From Oscarella lobularis (Eukaryota > Porifera > Homoscleromorpha > Homosclerophorida > Oscarellidae): 64,000 bases of DNA. A program made the position numbers and the translations under genes. The notes under the pieces are model-generated. The model was not told the origin of the DNA and searched no databases. It was given only the letters and a program-made list of their open reading frames with translations. Shown here piece after piece: positions 36,761 to 49,045 of this stretch (position 1 is its first letter; each line of letters starts with the position of its first letter). The DNA lies in assembly GCF_947507565.1 (NCBI RefSeq), contig NC_089186.1:2232001-2296000 (forward strand). The letters run 5' to 3'.

Positions 36761-39700
36761 CTATAAAGTATCCGTGTTTTGCAATTGAAAAGGAGACGGA
36801 AGCCAGTGGAGAGACTCTTGTATAATCTTAACTAGATCCGCGAGTCGAGCGGCAGTTTTAGTCGGTCTCCTACCCGTCATCATTTTCGCTATAGGGGAGA
36901 CTTTAATTAAAGGTTCCGCCCCCAGGGAGGAGAGATAAAAATAAATAATAAAATATATTTATACCTGTTAGAAGATGAGCCGCTGAAAGTCGATTCTCTT
37001 CCTGCATTGCGCCGATGTACGTGGCGGAGGCCGTATCGTCGGCGAGATTCATCATTTTGCTAATAATAATAATAATAATAATATACATGCTTATGACTTT
37101 TTTTTCTTACGATAATTTCTTTGAGCTCTTTGGCTGTAAATAGATTACTATGGGATAAAGATTCGCTTGGATGAGTCGCGATATGTCTCGAGCGCTCTCA
37201 AAGAAAACAAGAACGCAGCACTTTCCCTACGAAAACGCTCCCATAAAAAATCAATAGATAAATATGTTTCTTTTGCGCACCTCCTTGCTTTCTTTGAGTA
37301 CGGCGTCCGTTGTCACGTAGTTACCGTCTTGCAGGCGAAGATGCCGTTCCGCTTCCTGCTGTACACCCTCTACAGAATCTGAGAAGAAAACGCAATAAAT
37401 AATAAGGGATTATTATTATAAGAATGCATTTATACCCAGCTGCATGAAAACGCCGCCGAGTTTAGACAAGTCCTTAGCCGAACGACCAGCGGACGGACCA
37501 ACAAGTACAACAGGTCGACAAAATTTAACTAAGCAAAAAAACCTCACACATAGAAAAAAACGCGTTCAACGCGCTTAGAAACTCACAGTACGACTTATCA
37601 ACGCATTCGTAGGCACGACGACAGCCTATATATAATTCAATTATTTATCTATTTATTTATTTTGTATATTCTACTTGTTTTCTTCACTGCGTCGTTGAAG
37701 AAGCCGGACACGTTTCCGTCTAAGACGGTCACTCCTCTCGGAACGAAACGCGACGGTATGACGCGTCGCAAAACGCGCAATCTCCCGTTTGCCGTTGTCG
37801 ACGTCGTCGTCGACGTCGTTGTCACGACGACGGAATTCGGCGAATCAACGCCCATAATCTGATTAGCCCTATAAGGGAATATAAGAAGATTTTTTCTATC
37901 CTAGAGTCACATATTCTTTTTTTCTCTCTCTTGCCTATCGAAACTTGGAATGACGCCCTTTTCGACGACTTCGCCACTTCGCGACAACTTGCACGCGTAC
38001 CATGAACCGATCGCGTCCTCGTGCAACGTATCCGTAACAAAGAAGACGTCGCCAAGGCAAATATTCAATCGCGGCGACGAATCCTTATGTGAAAAGTGCG
38101 CTCTAGAAATAAAATCAACGATGCACTTACCCCCCGTTTGCCACACGGTGGTCCTACCTCACAAAAAACGCGTCTCTCGCCGATAACGGACACGCGCTCT
38201 TCGACGACATATTCGCGTCGACGCGTAGCCGGAGATCGTTGCCGGACGAGCGCAGAGCGACGTACGCTTCTTCGAAAGTCGCTTGTCCCATATCAATACC
38301 ATTTATCTGAATAATTATTAGGAAAAATGACGTTAGAGAGGCGATTGGGTCTCGTACTTCGACGATTCTGGATCCGGTGAGAATTTCGTTTTCTTTGTCG
38401 TAGACGGCGCTCACGTAGATGCCGTAGCCACGCCCACCGCATATTCCTATAGCCGAGGAATCGTTCTCTCGTTGACGCGACAACTCAATCGAACGCATGA
38501 CAACATCACTACAGAGAAAATTAAATAAATAAATAAATAATAATCATTGCCGCCGATACCCGTCCTCCGCCTCCTCCTCCGCCTCGTCGTCGTCGTCGTC
38601 GACGTCGAGACGTCGCGTCACGCGTTCCATTTCGCCGCAGACGGAAAACCGAAGCACGGCGGCGGCGAGACCGGCGAGCGCGCCGCCGGGCAACGTCGCG
38701 CTGCGCCGATTCGGAGCGAGCCGTCGCGTCGTCCGATCCGACTTTCCCTCGTCGTCGCTCTTCGAACTGCTTCGTCGACGTCGCTCGCGCGCCGCCGCCG
38801 TCGCCGGCGCCGCGTCGGCCGAACCGTTGCGACGACCGTCGCGACCGTCGCGACCGCGATACGTCACCTGGCGACGCGTAACGCGCGGTTCTTTCAATTC
38901 GACGCTACTCGACGATGACGACGCCGAGCGGGAAACTTTCGCTATGACGTCATCGTCACCGATGACGATGTTGAAATCTTTGCTCGAGCGTGGCGTCGTC
39001 GCGAGATCCGAAAACGTCGACGTGAATGATTTAATTGGACTTAGAGGCGATAGAAATTGGGAGAGTGGTGGCGGAGGAACTTTCGAATCTGAATTCGTTG
39101 CGAGGCTCGATGATGACGTTTGTTGACTCAACGGTGAGCGTCGCACTGAGAGGGATAGATTGCGAGGCGGCGACGGCGGTGGCGGCGACGACGGCGACGG
39201 CGGCGGCGGCACGACGAAGCAAAGATTCGCGAGGATTTCGATCGTTTCGACGAGTCGAGACGTCGAGAGACGATCGACTGTGAGTCCGAGAACGGTCGAC
39301 GTCGCCGCGTCGCTCGTCGGCGCGTAGAGAACGCCGTCTTGGATGCATTCGGCGGGCAATTTCGATACGTGAACGCCGTCCACCTTGAGGGGAAAAAAGT
39401 GAGTCGCGTAACAATGAAAAGTGGCGCGTACCTTAATGAGTTTATCGCCGGGTTTGAGAACGCCAGCGGCGCAACTGCCCTCTTTCACATCCTTAACGAA
39501 AATTCCCCTCTCTACGGAAAAGCCAGGAAGCGCTAGAAGACATAAGGAAATATTCTATTGAAAGGTCCACGAAGATAAGGAAGGAGAACTTTTTTTACCT
39601 TTCCCGTTCTTATCCAATTTTACGCTCGTACGCACGACGTCGTGACAATCCGCCACGTGTTTTTCTATAAGAAGTCGCGCGTCTTCGATACGCTTCTCCA

Positions 39701-41681
39701 AATTGCCCAAGGCGTTCGTCGCCTCGTCGCGACAGCGTCGCTCGATTCCAATCGTTCGTTCGGCGTCGCGCAAACGCTTTCGCACGTCCGCCGTATCACG
39801 ATCGCGTCGCTCGCTATCGTTCTCGCGCGCCAGCGTCTGCCGAAGCGAATCCGTCTTGTGACGACGCGCGCGCACGAGATCGCGATGGACGACGTCGAGT
39901 TGCTCTTCCATGCGCTCGAGATCGTCGACGGCGAGACGGAGGCGTTCGTTCGCCAGATTGCGTTGCGTCTCGACGTCGACGCACCGACGCATCGTCTCCT
40001 CGTATGCCGTCTCGACGTTCTGTAGGGTCGTCGACGCGTTCGTCGCGTACGCCGTCAATTGCCGATTTTGCGCGACGAAACGCTCGCATTGGCTCTTCGA
40101 AGCGACGAGCTCGGATTCCAAGTTTTCAACATTACGACGAGAATTCTAAAAGAAGGATCTATATTAGCACGGCAACAGTGATAAGCCAATTAAAAGAAAC
40201 TCTTGTCTATGTTACCATGGCAACAGAGATCAAAAAGTTGCCAATTTAAACGCGATTTAAAACGTGTATATCGGTTGCTATGGTAACCGTTACCATAGCA
40301 ACCGTTTTAATTGATTAATTTACCTCGGCCGATTCTTTCAGCTGGTTGATTTCTTGTTCGAGTTGCTGGATGCGAGCCGAATCGCGCTCCTTTTCCCACA
40401 TCAGAATGGCGACTCGATGTCCGCTCGTTCCGCGCAGAACGCCGTCGTCGTCGCCGTCGTCGTCGCCGCCGCCGCCGCCGCCTCTTTTGCGTCGTCTCTG
40501 CGATCCGTACGCGACGACGTGTCGTCGTCCGCGCGACTGCCGTCGCATCATCTCCAAATCGCCGCGCAACGACGTCGCGTGCTTGCGCTCGTGCGCCGCT
40601 TCGACGCTCGTGCGTCGCAGCTCGTTCTCGAGCCGCTCGACGTCGGCGACGAGACGCTGACGCGTCTCGCGAAGGTTCTCCGCTTCGCGTTCGAGCGCCT
40701 CGCTCATCGTTTTCACTTCGGTGAGCTCGAGTTGGCTCTTGACGTGATTCACGCGTTCGAATTCGTATTTAGCCGACATCTCGGAGCACAAGCGGCGCAG
40801 AATCGAGCTCTCGACGCCCGCCGAGCGCACGTGGAGTTCATTTCGAAGCGTTTGGACGTCGTTCTTCGCCGACGTGTATTCGGCGAAGATGACGCTGAAT
40901 TGGCCGTTGAGAACGGCGAATTTTTGAAGCGCGCTATCGCGATCCTTCTGCAATTGGTCGTTTTGGTCTTGGAGCGCGCGCGACCACGATCGAACGCGCC
41001 TGAGCTCGAGCGAATCGGCTTCGAGCGCCGCTAAGCGATGGAGAAGGTCGTCGCGTTCGGTGCGCACCGTTTCGAGGACGTGTATTTGTTCGTACAGCTG
41101 TTCGCGCATCGATCGCAATTGGAAGCTATTTATGAGGGTACCGCCTCCGTTTTGATGGCGATCGAGCGATAGGGGAAGCGACGTCGTCGCAGCGAGCATG
41201 TCCAAGCGATCGAGACTTTTCGAACGAACAAACGACGGCCCTATGGAGTCTAGTACGGGGGAAAGGGAGACACAGGTCAATCGAATGTGGGCGTGTCACG
41301 CCCCCCCGTGTCTTAGGTACTAGACGCTTGTGAAAATCAGAGATTCGACTCCCTAACGCGAGTGCTATCCCCTACGGCCATACCTATGTCTTCAGATGAC
41401 GACGACTCTTCCTCGTCGAGAAAGCGTCGCACGACGAAATCGTATCGTTGTCGTAGCGCGTCGCAAAGTGCGTCGAAGGCGCGTGGACCGCGCGTGACGA
41501 GCGTATCGAGAAAGAGCTCGGCGCGATCCATGCGCGTGAGACCTTGCTTTCGTATGCGCTCGCAATCGTCCGACGTGAAAACGTCGCGCTGGACGAGGTG
41601 AATGAAGAGATATTGGACGTCGACGTTTTCGACGAAGAAGACGCGATGTCGACGGAGGGTTTCGCGATGTTCGTCCTCCAT
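36761..41681 (-). CDS. CARD / coiled-coil / PDZ / SH3 / GUK scaffold (DLG5/CARMA-type MAGUK)
   Basis: Exons read 5' to 3' on the minus strand. The CARD-like domain (41340-41681) starts MEDEHRETLRRHRVFF and includes DDCERIRKQGLTRMDRAELF. A long coiled coil fills 40315-41280 and 39600-40145. PDZ1 is at 39420-39540 plus the next exon (GIFVKDVKEGSCAAGVLKPGD). A low-complexity Pro/Ser linker follows. PDZ2 is at about 38200-38480 (YGIYVSAVYDKEN; QINGIDMGQATFEEAYVAL), then an SH3-like part (DSSPRLNICLGDVFFVTD). GUK-like exons (PVVLVGPSAGRSAKDLSKLG; ADDTASATYIGAMQEEN) end IIQESLHWLPSPFQLQNTDTL. DLG5 has four PDZ domains; I see two. It probably links membrane-associated complexes to CARD signalling. 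ATG at 41756 is an alternative start. Confidence 0.82.
40211..40304. promoter_or_regulatory. Cluster of RFX-type X-box motifs in an intron of the MAGUK gene
   Basis: Three near-perfect X-boxes (consensus GTNRCC-N-RGYAAC): GTTACCATGGCAAC (40211-40224), GTTGCTATGGTAAC (40274-40287) and GTTACCATAGCAAC (40289-40302). The last two form a perfect 33-base palindrome at 40272-40304. RFX factors bind such sites in animals, often at cilium genes. That this is an enhancer is inference. Confidence 0.65.
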
Positions 41682-41900
41682 CGCGCTCGAAGCCAAACGA
41701 GAAAATGTGGGCCGTTCGATCGTTCCGTGCGCTAAAGTCCTAAGCGATGACGTCATACGACGAACCCCGAGTAAAATAGGGAACTTTTTTTACGATTCGG
41801 ACGCGGTGTGCTCGAAATTCGCTGACGTAGTTTTTTTGCAAAGACAAATAAAATGATATTTCGTCGTAGTCGCGCACGTTAGACCTCGTTTCGTGGGGAA
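41682..41900. promoter_or_regulatory. Shared promoter region between the MAGUK and SLC25A39/40 genes
   Basis: The two start codons face away from each other about 220 bases apart, so one short region must serve both. No TATA box is obvious. Confidence 0.5.
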
Positions 41901-43532
41901 ATGTCCGAACGCGGCGCCATATCAGCGTGGGACCAGGTCCTCGCGTCTTCGACGGGTGCCACAATAACATCGTTCTTCCGTAAGCGCGCGTAGAGACCCC
42001 GCGAAGCGTAAAAAACCGCCCGTCTTCCAGTAACGCCGTTCGACGTGGTCAAAACGCGACTTCAAGCGCAACAACGAGCTATATACGAACCAGCGAAGCT
42101 ATTAGCAGGTGCGCGAGCGCTCGAATCGAAGCAAAAGCATCGCTAAACGCGAAATTAGAGAAGGGTGGGCGTGGTAACCCCATTCTCCTATGTCGAATGG
42201 TCGTCGATCAGCTATGCGTTTGCGGCGCCGGCTTACTTCAAAACCACAATGCGTCATCCAGAATTCATTTCACCGGAACCTTCGTACATCTTAAGAAAAA
42301 AATTTTTAATTAATTATTGATGTATTTAATAAAGGACGCCTTTCTAAAAATTCCCAAATACGAGGGATTTTTCGCGCTGTGGAACGGACTGTCACCGACC
42401 TTGTACGTCATTATTACTATTTATCATACATAATTATTTATATATTTATTAGGATGATGGTTTTGCCTGCTAGCGTCATCTATTACACGTCATACGACAA
42501 TCTGAAGGTGTATCTCGGTTTTCGCGAAGGCTACGACGGTCCGGATCAGAATTACTGGGCACCAGCACTTGCAGGTGTCATAGCTCGAGGTAAACGGGCA
42601 ATAAGTTCAGAAACAATACGAGAGTTAGTTTATGTAAATGGCATTCACGTATAAAAGGGGGCAGGGACCAATGAGTCATGATAACTTATAATAATAATTA
42701 GTCTCTCTTTCTTTCTCTCGTATTCCCTTAGTTACTGCCGTTGGCATAGTATCTCCTATCGAATTAGTAAGAACGAAAGTGCAAGCGAAAAAAAATTACA
42801 CATATCGAGGTATCCTCTATATATCTATGTGTGGACTCTCGAGTATTTATTTAGCGCGCGTTTCTAGAGCTAATCGACGTTGTATCAAAAGCGATAGAAA
42901 CGAACGGAGTCAAAGCGCTATGGAGAGGACTACCGTCGACTCTTTATAGAGACGTCCCGTTTTCCGGTATAATTAAATACTCACTCATATAATTATTTAT
43001 TATTTTATTTATTAAGCGATTTTGTGGGCGAGTTATGAACGATTGAAGCGGCACTTGCTCGTGCATTTTTTCGACGGCGATTCGAAGTTTATTGTTCCCG
43101 TGGCGGCGGCCGGAATTTCCGCAGCCGCTGCTTCGATTGTTACTCATCCTTTTGACGTCGTTAAGACTCATCATCAGATGACTATTGGGGAATTAGAAGA
43201 CGGTGGAGACTACTTCCGGGTTTAGAGTATTAATTAATTATTATTTATTTTTAGCTGGGTCGAAAAAGTTTCCTACTATAGTAGACACGGCTAAGAAGAT
43301 TCGGGATCATTATGGATCCAAGGGTCTCTTTGCAGGTGACTAATTTAATTTAGATGTGCTCTATTTCTATTGGGTCTTGGGTTTAGGATTGACTGCGCGT
43401 CTTGTGAAGATTATTCCCGCGTGTGCTATTATGATAACGACGTATGAATTGCTCAAGGATCATTTTCGGCAGAAAAAGGCGCGAATTGAGGTTTCTGACG
43501 TTGCCAAGGACAAGCGAATGAGTGTACTCTAA
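41901..43532 (+). CDS. SLC25A39/40: Mitochondrial carrier, SLC25A39/40 type
   Basis: Multi-exon carrier with three repeats. Exon 1 is MSERGAISAWDQVLASSTG.., spliced to TPFDVVKTRLQAQQ (first PxD/E-x-x-K signature). Next come CRMVVDQLCVCGAG, KYEGFFALWNGLSPTL, MVLPASVIYYTSYDNLK, SPIELVRTKVQAKK (second signature), GVKALWRGLPSTLYRDVPFS, THPFDVVKTHHQM (third signature) and FAGLTARLVKIIPACAIMIT. It ends KRMSVL. These landmarks match SLC25A39/40, the mitochondrial glutathione importer of the inner membrane. Its last bases and 3' flank are duplicated at 48461. Confidence 0.92.
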
Positions 43533-44190
43533 TTATATGTTTTTATAAATCGTATGTGTTTGAGACTTTTGCCTGGATTGATTATGACTATTTAATTAAT
43601 TCAATAAGCTCACTTTTTCATTTTTGCACACTTCCGCTTTGTCCTCGTGAATTTCTGGAATGTAGAAAGTTGGTCGACCGGTGAGACTCAGGCTAAGGCG
43701 AGATGATGAAATGGTCTTTTCCATCTCAACCTTTCCACTCACTTGTTTCGAAATTTTCCGAGGTGACCTATCGCCTTCGCTGTGTCTCGTTGTTCCGAGG
43801 CCATTTGCAGGTCCCTTCACAGCTTACGTTTGATTCTTTGCTCCAGTTCAATGTACATCTGGCCATCGCCGTCTCCCACGTCTTTTCTCTTCTACAGTAG
43901 AACACGCTGTAGGTCTAATCTCGCTCATTCGAAGGGTTGCACCGCACGCGAGACATCCAACAAACTCTCAGACGTTCTCATAGTCGTTGCGTGACGGCTG
44001 ACGAGGTCGATAACGCTTCGGGTCGCCTTTTCGAGTTTTTTTTCAAATGCAGCGCGTGCGCTAAAGTGAAGATTACTATTAATTTACCATATCAAAAGAA
44101 AGCAAAGATTACCATATCAAAAAATAGGTAAAGTAGTAGTGAAAGTAGCAAAGTATAAAAGCTAGCAAAACAGCAAAAACAGGTGACGTT
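43533..44190 (-). pseudogene. 3' flank of SLC25A39/40 with short unidentified exon pair on the minus strand
   Basis: On the minus strand, 43900-43830 reads KRKDVGDGDGQMYIELEQRIK with a GTAAGC donor. It can splice to 43664-43608, QIHEDKAEVCKNEKVSLLN plus stop, which has a CATTCCAG acceptor. The duplicate at 48540-48740 keeps the second exon but has a lost base and stop in the first. I do not recognise the protein; it may be the tail of a decayed gene. 44080-44130 has repeats of ATTACCATATCAAAA. Confidence 0.45.
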
Positions 44191-47100
44191 CTAGAAACGT
44201 CCAAAAAGGGCATTATACTTTGTTTTAATAGCGTATCGGCTAATGCCAGCCCTAAGGAGCAATCGTAGAAGCAATCCTACTGTTCGGGATTTGGCTTTTT
44301 TCACCCAGAGCTCCAGAACCCTCAACCGAAGAATCTCGACTGGACCTGCGCTTCTTTTAATGTCATAGTGTTCGTCTCGGCTAATGCCCAAGGCGAAACT
44401 CATTCTTTCCCAGTCTGCTCCGTCAACGGCAGCGCAAGCTCGAAGCAGATGCTCTGACACCGGATCTTTATCGGGGGGAAATGGGCCTAAACAAAGAAAA
44501 CTCATTGCAAAAAGGCTTTAAATAAGAGAGCTTATACGTGGAGCGGAACCAGTCCGAGGTACAATGATCACTAAGTCTTTGATGTGGCTATGGTATTTTC
44601 CGTCTGGTCGAGTGGAAAAAAGCTTGTGATTGAGAGCCTTGTCTTTTACCTTTTCCTCTACTTTCCTTGACGAATAAATTGGCGGATCTTTACTGAGTCG
44701 TTGGAGATGAGAACTATCCAAATAGAACCAATTGAGAATAGCCCCTGGGCTTCTTTCATCGCAAACTCGAGCGATCATCGATTTTAGTTCATCCAGGAAT
44801 TCCTTCGCCACTGCCTCACAACCGTCTTTGCTCGGCCAGCGAACGATGACGTCGATGCAATGGTGTCCTTTCTTTATGTCCATTGTAATGAGACACTCGA
44901 CTTCTTTGTCTTCGACGATTTTCACTAATTTGATGCCGTTCTTCCACGCTCTGTGGCTCACGTTTGGCATGTGATAGCAGCGACATTGAAGAATGACGAA
45001 CGACGACGGCGAGATGATGTCGACAGAACGAGCGCACTCGTATCGTTGTCCACGATACACGTCCATTGTCGAATCTTTACACCAAGCGTCAACAGGAGTT
45101 GCATCATCAAGAAGAGCTGCAATCTGATACACTCCCTTCTTGCCCTCTATTGGATAGCACAGTTCCAGGTGCAGAAGTACTTCAAGTGCTTCGTCGGCTG
45201 TCACAACGAATGGAGACGGATTGTCCTTTTGCTTGAGATAATTTTTGAAAAGTCTCAGAGCTGATTCGATGTCTTCTTTGGACGCCTTGCCAGAATTTTC
45301 ACGAGGCATGCCGAATGGGAAATTGGGCGGAGCGAGAAGAGGGCCGATGACGTTGTGACAAAGCCAGAGAGGTCGAACACAAATTCGACGACCAAGATTA
45401 ATAATCTATGTGGAAATAATACATAACATAATATCATATTAACGAACTCACTATTCCGGAAGCATCAAGATATTCAACTGCCACTTCTTTCTCGTCCTCA
45501 GCCAATTCGATGCCAACTTCTTCAGCGACCCACTTCTCAAATTCGTCAGTCGTCAGGAAATATGCCAATGGATTCTCTCTCTTGTCGTCAGGAAGAGAGA
45601 GGTTCTCCTCAATGGCGTGGCACAATTCGGGAACATCGTCAGCTGCCTAGTGCCAAATATAGATTGTTCACCTAAATTAAACGACTCAGTCATTTACCTT
45701 GAGGATATCTTCACGAATTTTCTTCAGTTTCTCTCGGAAGTCCTTCATGCAATCTGATTGGCTCTTGCTGCAATCCATTTTGATCACGTGCGAAATTTCA
45801 AACGTATCTTTAAACGCTTTCTCAATACGGTGCGCGACTTCTTCCAGGAATCTCATTTCAATTCCTTCCTTCTCATTGAAACCAATGAGATTAAAGACTA
45901 TGACAAGACGAATGAGCGATTTCGATTGAGAAGGAAGCGTTCGCAATGCAGCCTTGGCAAACGCACACCAAAACTCTCCTTCTTTTAGAAGACGACGAAG
46001 AATCGCTTCTGACGTCATATTTTCTCCTTTTTGAATTGGAAGGACAAGACAGAACAATGTATTGGACCTTTGAAAGAAGAGACCGTGTGCGCTGTGGAAT
46101 GTCGGTTGGGCGCCAAAGTCCCACGTTGATCCTTTGCCAACTCCGGGAATTTGACAGTTAAGAATTTCAACCCCGGGTGTGCGATCTTTCTCTTCAGGTG
46201 GAGAACGACCGAGTAGAAGAAGAGAATTGACAAGCGTCGTTTTTCCCGCCATTTCTCTGCCAACTACGCACAATTTAATTGAATCCGGACGAACCATTTC
46301 TCGAAGAACCGAAAATCGGGCGACGTCCTTTTAAAATAATTACATACAGGAATTGAACCAAAATGATGACGTACGTGATGCTGTCGAAGGAGAGCTCTCG
46401 TTTCACCATCACGTGCCACCTGATGAGGCTTGTTTCCGTTCTTAAATTCACGTTTATAGATTGCTTTCAATTTAGAATGAAAACATATCACCTGATCTTT
46501 ACACGTGACATCAACACCCTTCTCAATCAATAGATCAATAATTGATTTGTCTATCATGTAATGGTTTCTTGCAGCCAGATGCAACGCATTTTGTTTTTTC
46601 TACAAAAATTTGAATAGAGAACGAGTGAGGAATGAGAATTCTGACTAACCCAATCTCTGACAGAAACATCCGCTCCTAATTCAATTAGTTGCTCAATTGC
46701 AACAAAAGAAGGACGCTCCTGACATGCGTGCAATAAGGGTGTTCTTCCCTCCTAAAAAAGAATTTCCGAACGAAAATGCAAAATATTATAAGAATGCAAC
46801 CTTATCAATAGAATTGATATTAATGCCTTTCTCAATGACGAGATATCGAAGAACACCTTTCACGTCATCTTCACACTCTGAGGGACTGGTGGCATGAAAC
46901 AAAGCCGTCTTCCCATACTGAATGAAAAAGATGGCAATTTGTTCATTGAATTTGTAGCGAATAAGCAATATCTCACCCAGCGATCGCTGGCTTGACAGTC
47001 AGCTCCTTTTTCACCCAAGTAGCAAACTTTCTTTGATCGATCGATGCAACTTTGACACGCCAACATAAAAGGCGTTTCGCCAAACTGAAGATGAAATAGG

Positions 47101-47982
47101 AATCAAAGTATCACAAGTGAAATCTTCTCACTGATCTGAGCCTATTAATATCAGCATTGTGTTCTACGAGCCATTTCACTCCAAAAAAGCTTCCATTTGA
47201 GCAGGCGCGATGCAGAGGAGTGTACCCATCCTATTAGAAATATTGCACATGTAGCAACAAAAGCACATCATATATAAATATAATCACGCGATCAATAGCG
47301 TTGACGCTCAATTCCTTTTCATTGACAAGATGATGAAAAACCTCGTTCGCTTTTTCATATGACGAAAATTTACTTTTAGCTCCATAAAACTATCAATCAA
47401 GAGTTATTGTTGCCAGAGTGTTGATATCAATTATGTTACCAAATCATCTTGTGACAAAGTGTAGCCATGTTTTTCAAGATAGAGCATTTTCTTCGTTGTG
47501 TCAACGGAACTTCCACAGGCATAATAATAATATGGTCTACGTCCATCCTAAAAAGAGTAATGAGTGAAACCATATGAAATACCAAGTCATACGCTGTCAT
47601 TCAGGTTGATATTTGCACCATGATTGACGAGCCATTTAACGCCAAAAATATTTCCCCACTTGCACGCACAGTCAAGTGGGCGGAGTTCAGGATGCTGCAT
47701 CCACGCATCAATTAATTTACCAATCCAAAACGTATTCATACCACTTCTGATTCCTCTTCAATGTGTCGATTCTTTTGAAGAAGCGCATAGCTGAGCCATT
47801 CATCGGCTTTCTCCGCCGACTCAAACTCTCTTCCCGCCACATAGTGAAAGAATGACAAGCCATAGACGTACTGACGAAAAGGAGATTACAATAGTGTGCA
47901 GCGATGAAAAACGCGACTTCTCCATACCTGATCAGGACGAAATCCTTTTTCTGTAGACAGAAAATTCTTCAATTCATCCATA
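44191..47982 (-). CDS. Ankyrin-Roc-COR-Death protein, copy 3 (ARD3)
   Basis: The most diverged copy. The N-terminal exon reads SVIDRLIAIIRERNMDELKN with no upstream ATG in frame; the start given is the internal MDELKNFLSTEKG, and a separate start exon is possible. Ankyrin exons between 47820 and 46385 are distinctive (ACQSCIDRSKKVCYLGEKGA; ACQERPSFVAIEQLIEL). The Roc-like exon (45695-46330) has GREMAGKTTLVNSLLLLGRS and DFGAQPTFH. COR-like exons are at 45450-45650 and 44535-45405 (AALLDDATPVDAW). The Death domain (44191-44490) is SEHLLRACAAVDGADWERM and ends YNALFGRF. The upstream sequence with an inverted CCAAT box (ATTGG) resembles that of ARD5. Confidence 0.84.
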
Positions 47983-49045
47983 TTTCTCTCTCTGATTATC
48001 GCGATCAATCGGTCGATCACTGAACGAACGAACGATGATGCTCCCCACTTCAGTCCCTGTCAACGGACAATCAACCAATAAAAACGTTTTCCTAGAGCAA
48101 AAAATCGTTCAAAAATTCTACTCATTCGTTTTTTCACCGCAAAACCAATTTCAGTTAGCAACAGACTGTCTAACTGCCGTTACTAGTCTACTCAGCCTCT
48201 TCTTACAAGCCGGCGGAAGAACTTTCTCAACATGATCTCAAAGGAAGATGACGTTAGGCATGCGCACTTGAGAAGTCTCAAAGTTTGCAGCGAGGAAACT
48301 GTTTTTTTGATCTTAGTCCCGCAACGTCTGAACGCCTCATCACCGTAGGACCAGATTCTGACCAGTAACGCAATTTGACGTCATGAAAACGCTATTTCAA
48401 GCGAAGGTAATTAGAGTTTAAAATATGGGCGTGGTCGACACTTTCTTTATACAGTGGCGAAATGAATGTACTCTAATTATACGTTTTTATAAATCGTATG
48501 TGTTTGAGACTTCGCCTGGATTAATTATGACTATTTCAATAAGCTCACTTTTTCATTTTTGCACACTTCGGCTTTGTCCTCGTGAATTTCTGGAATGTAG
48601 AAAGTTCGAGGTGACCTTTCACCTCGCTGCGGCTCGTTGTTCCGAGGTCATTTGCACAGCTTACGTTTCATTCGTTGCTCCAGTCAAATGTAATCTGGCC
48701 ATCGCCGTCTCCCACGTCTTTTCTCGAGCTCGCGTTCTACAGTAGAACACGCTGTAGGCCTAAACTCGCTCATTCGAAGGGTTGCCTCGCACGCGAGACA
48801 TCAGACGTTTTCATAGTCGTTGCGTGACGGCTGACGAGGTCGATAACGCTTCAGGTCGCCCTTTCGAGTTTTTTTTGCAAATGCAGCGCGTGCGCTAAAG
48901 TGAAGATTACCATATCAAAAGATTACCATATCAAAAAAGCAAAGATTACCATATCAAAAAATAGGTAAAATAATAGTAAAAATATTGGAAAGTAGCAAAG
49001 TAAAAAAGCTAACAAAACAACTAAAACAGCAAAAACAGATGACGT
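47983..49045. repeat. Second copy of the SLC25A39/40 3' flank, plus ARD3 upstream region
   Basis: 48461-49030 repeats 43511-44180: the last coding bases of the carrier (GCGAAATGAATGTACTCTAA), its 3' flank, the unidentified minus-strand exon pair (now broken) and the ATTACCATATCAAAA repeats, here three copies. 47983-48430 holds the ARD3 5' region, with similarity to 59500-59760 upstream of ARD5. Confidence 0.8.

Noticed and set aside
38547..41034. Several plus-strand Arg/Ser-rich frames over 100 codons
   Set aside because: They are antisense to the coiled-coil, linker and PDZ exons of the MAGUK gene and have no domain of their own.
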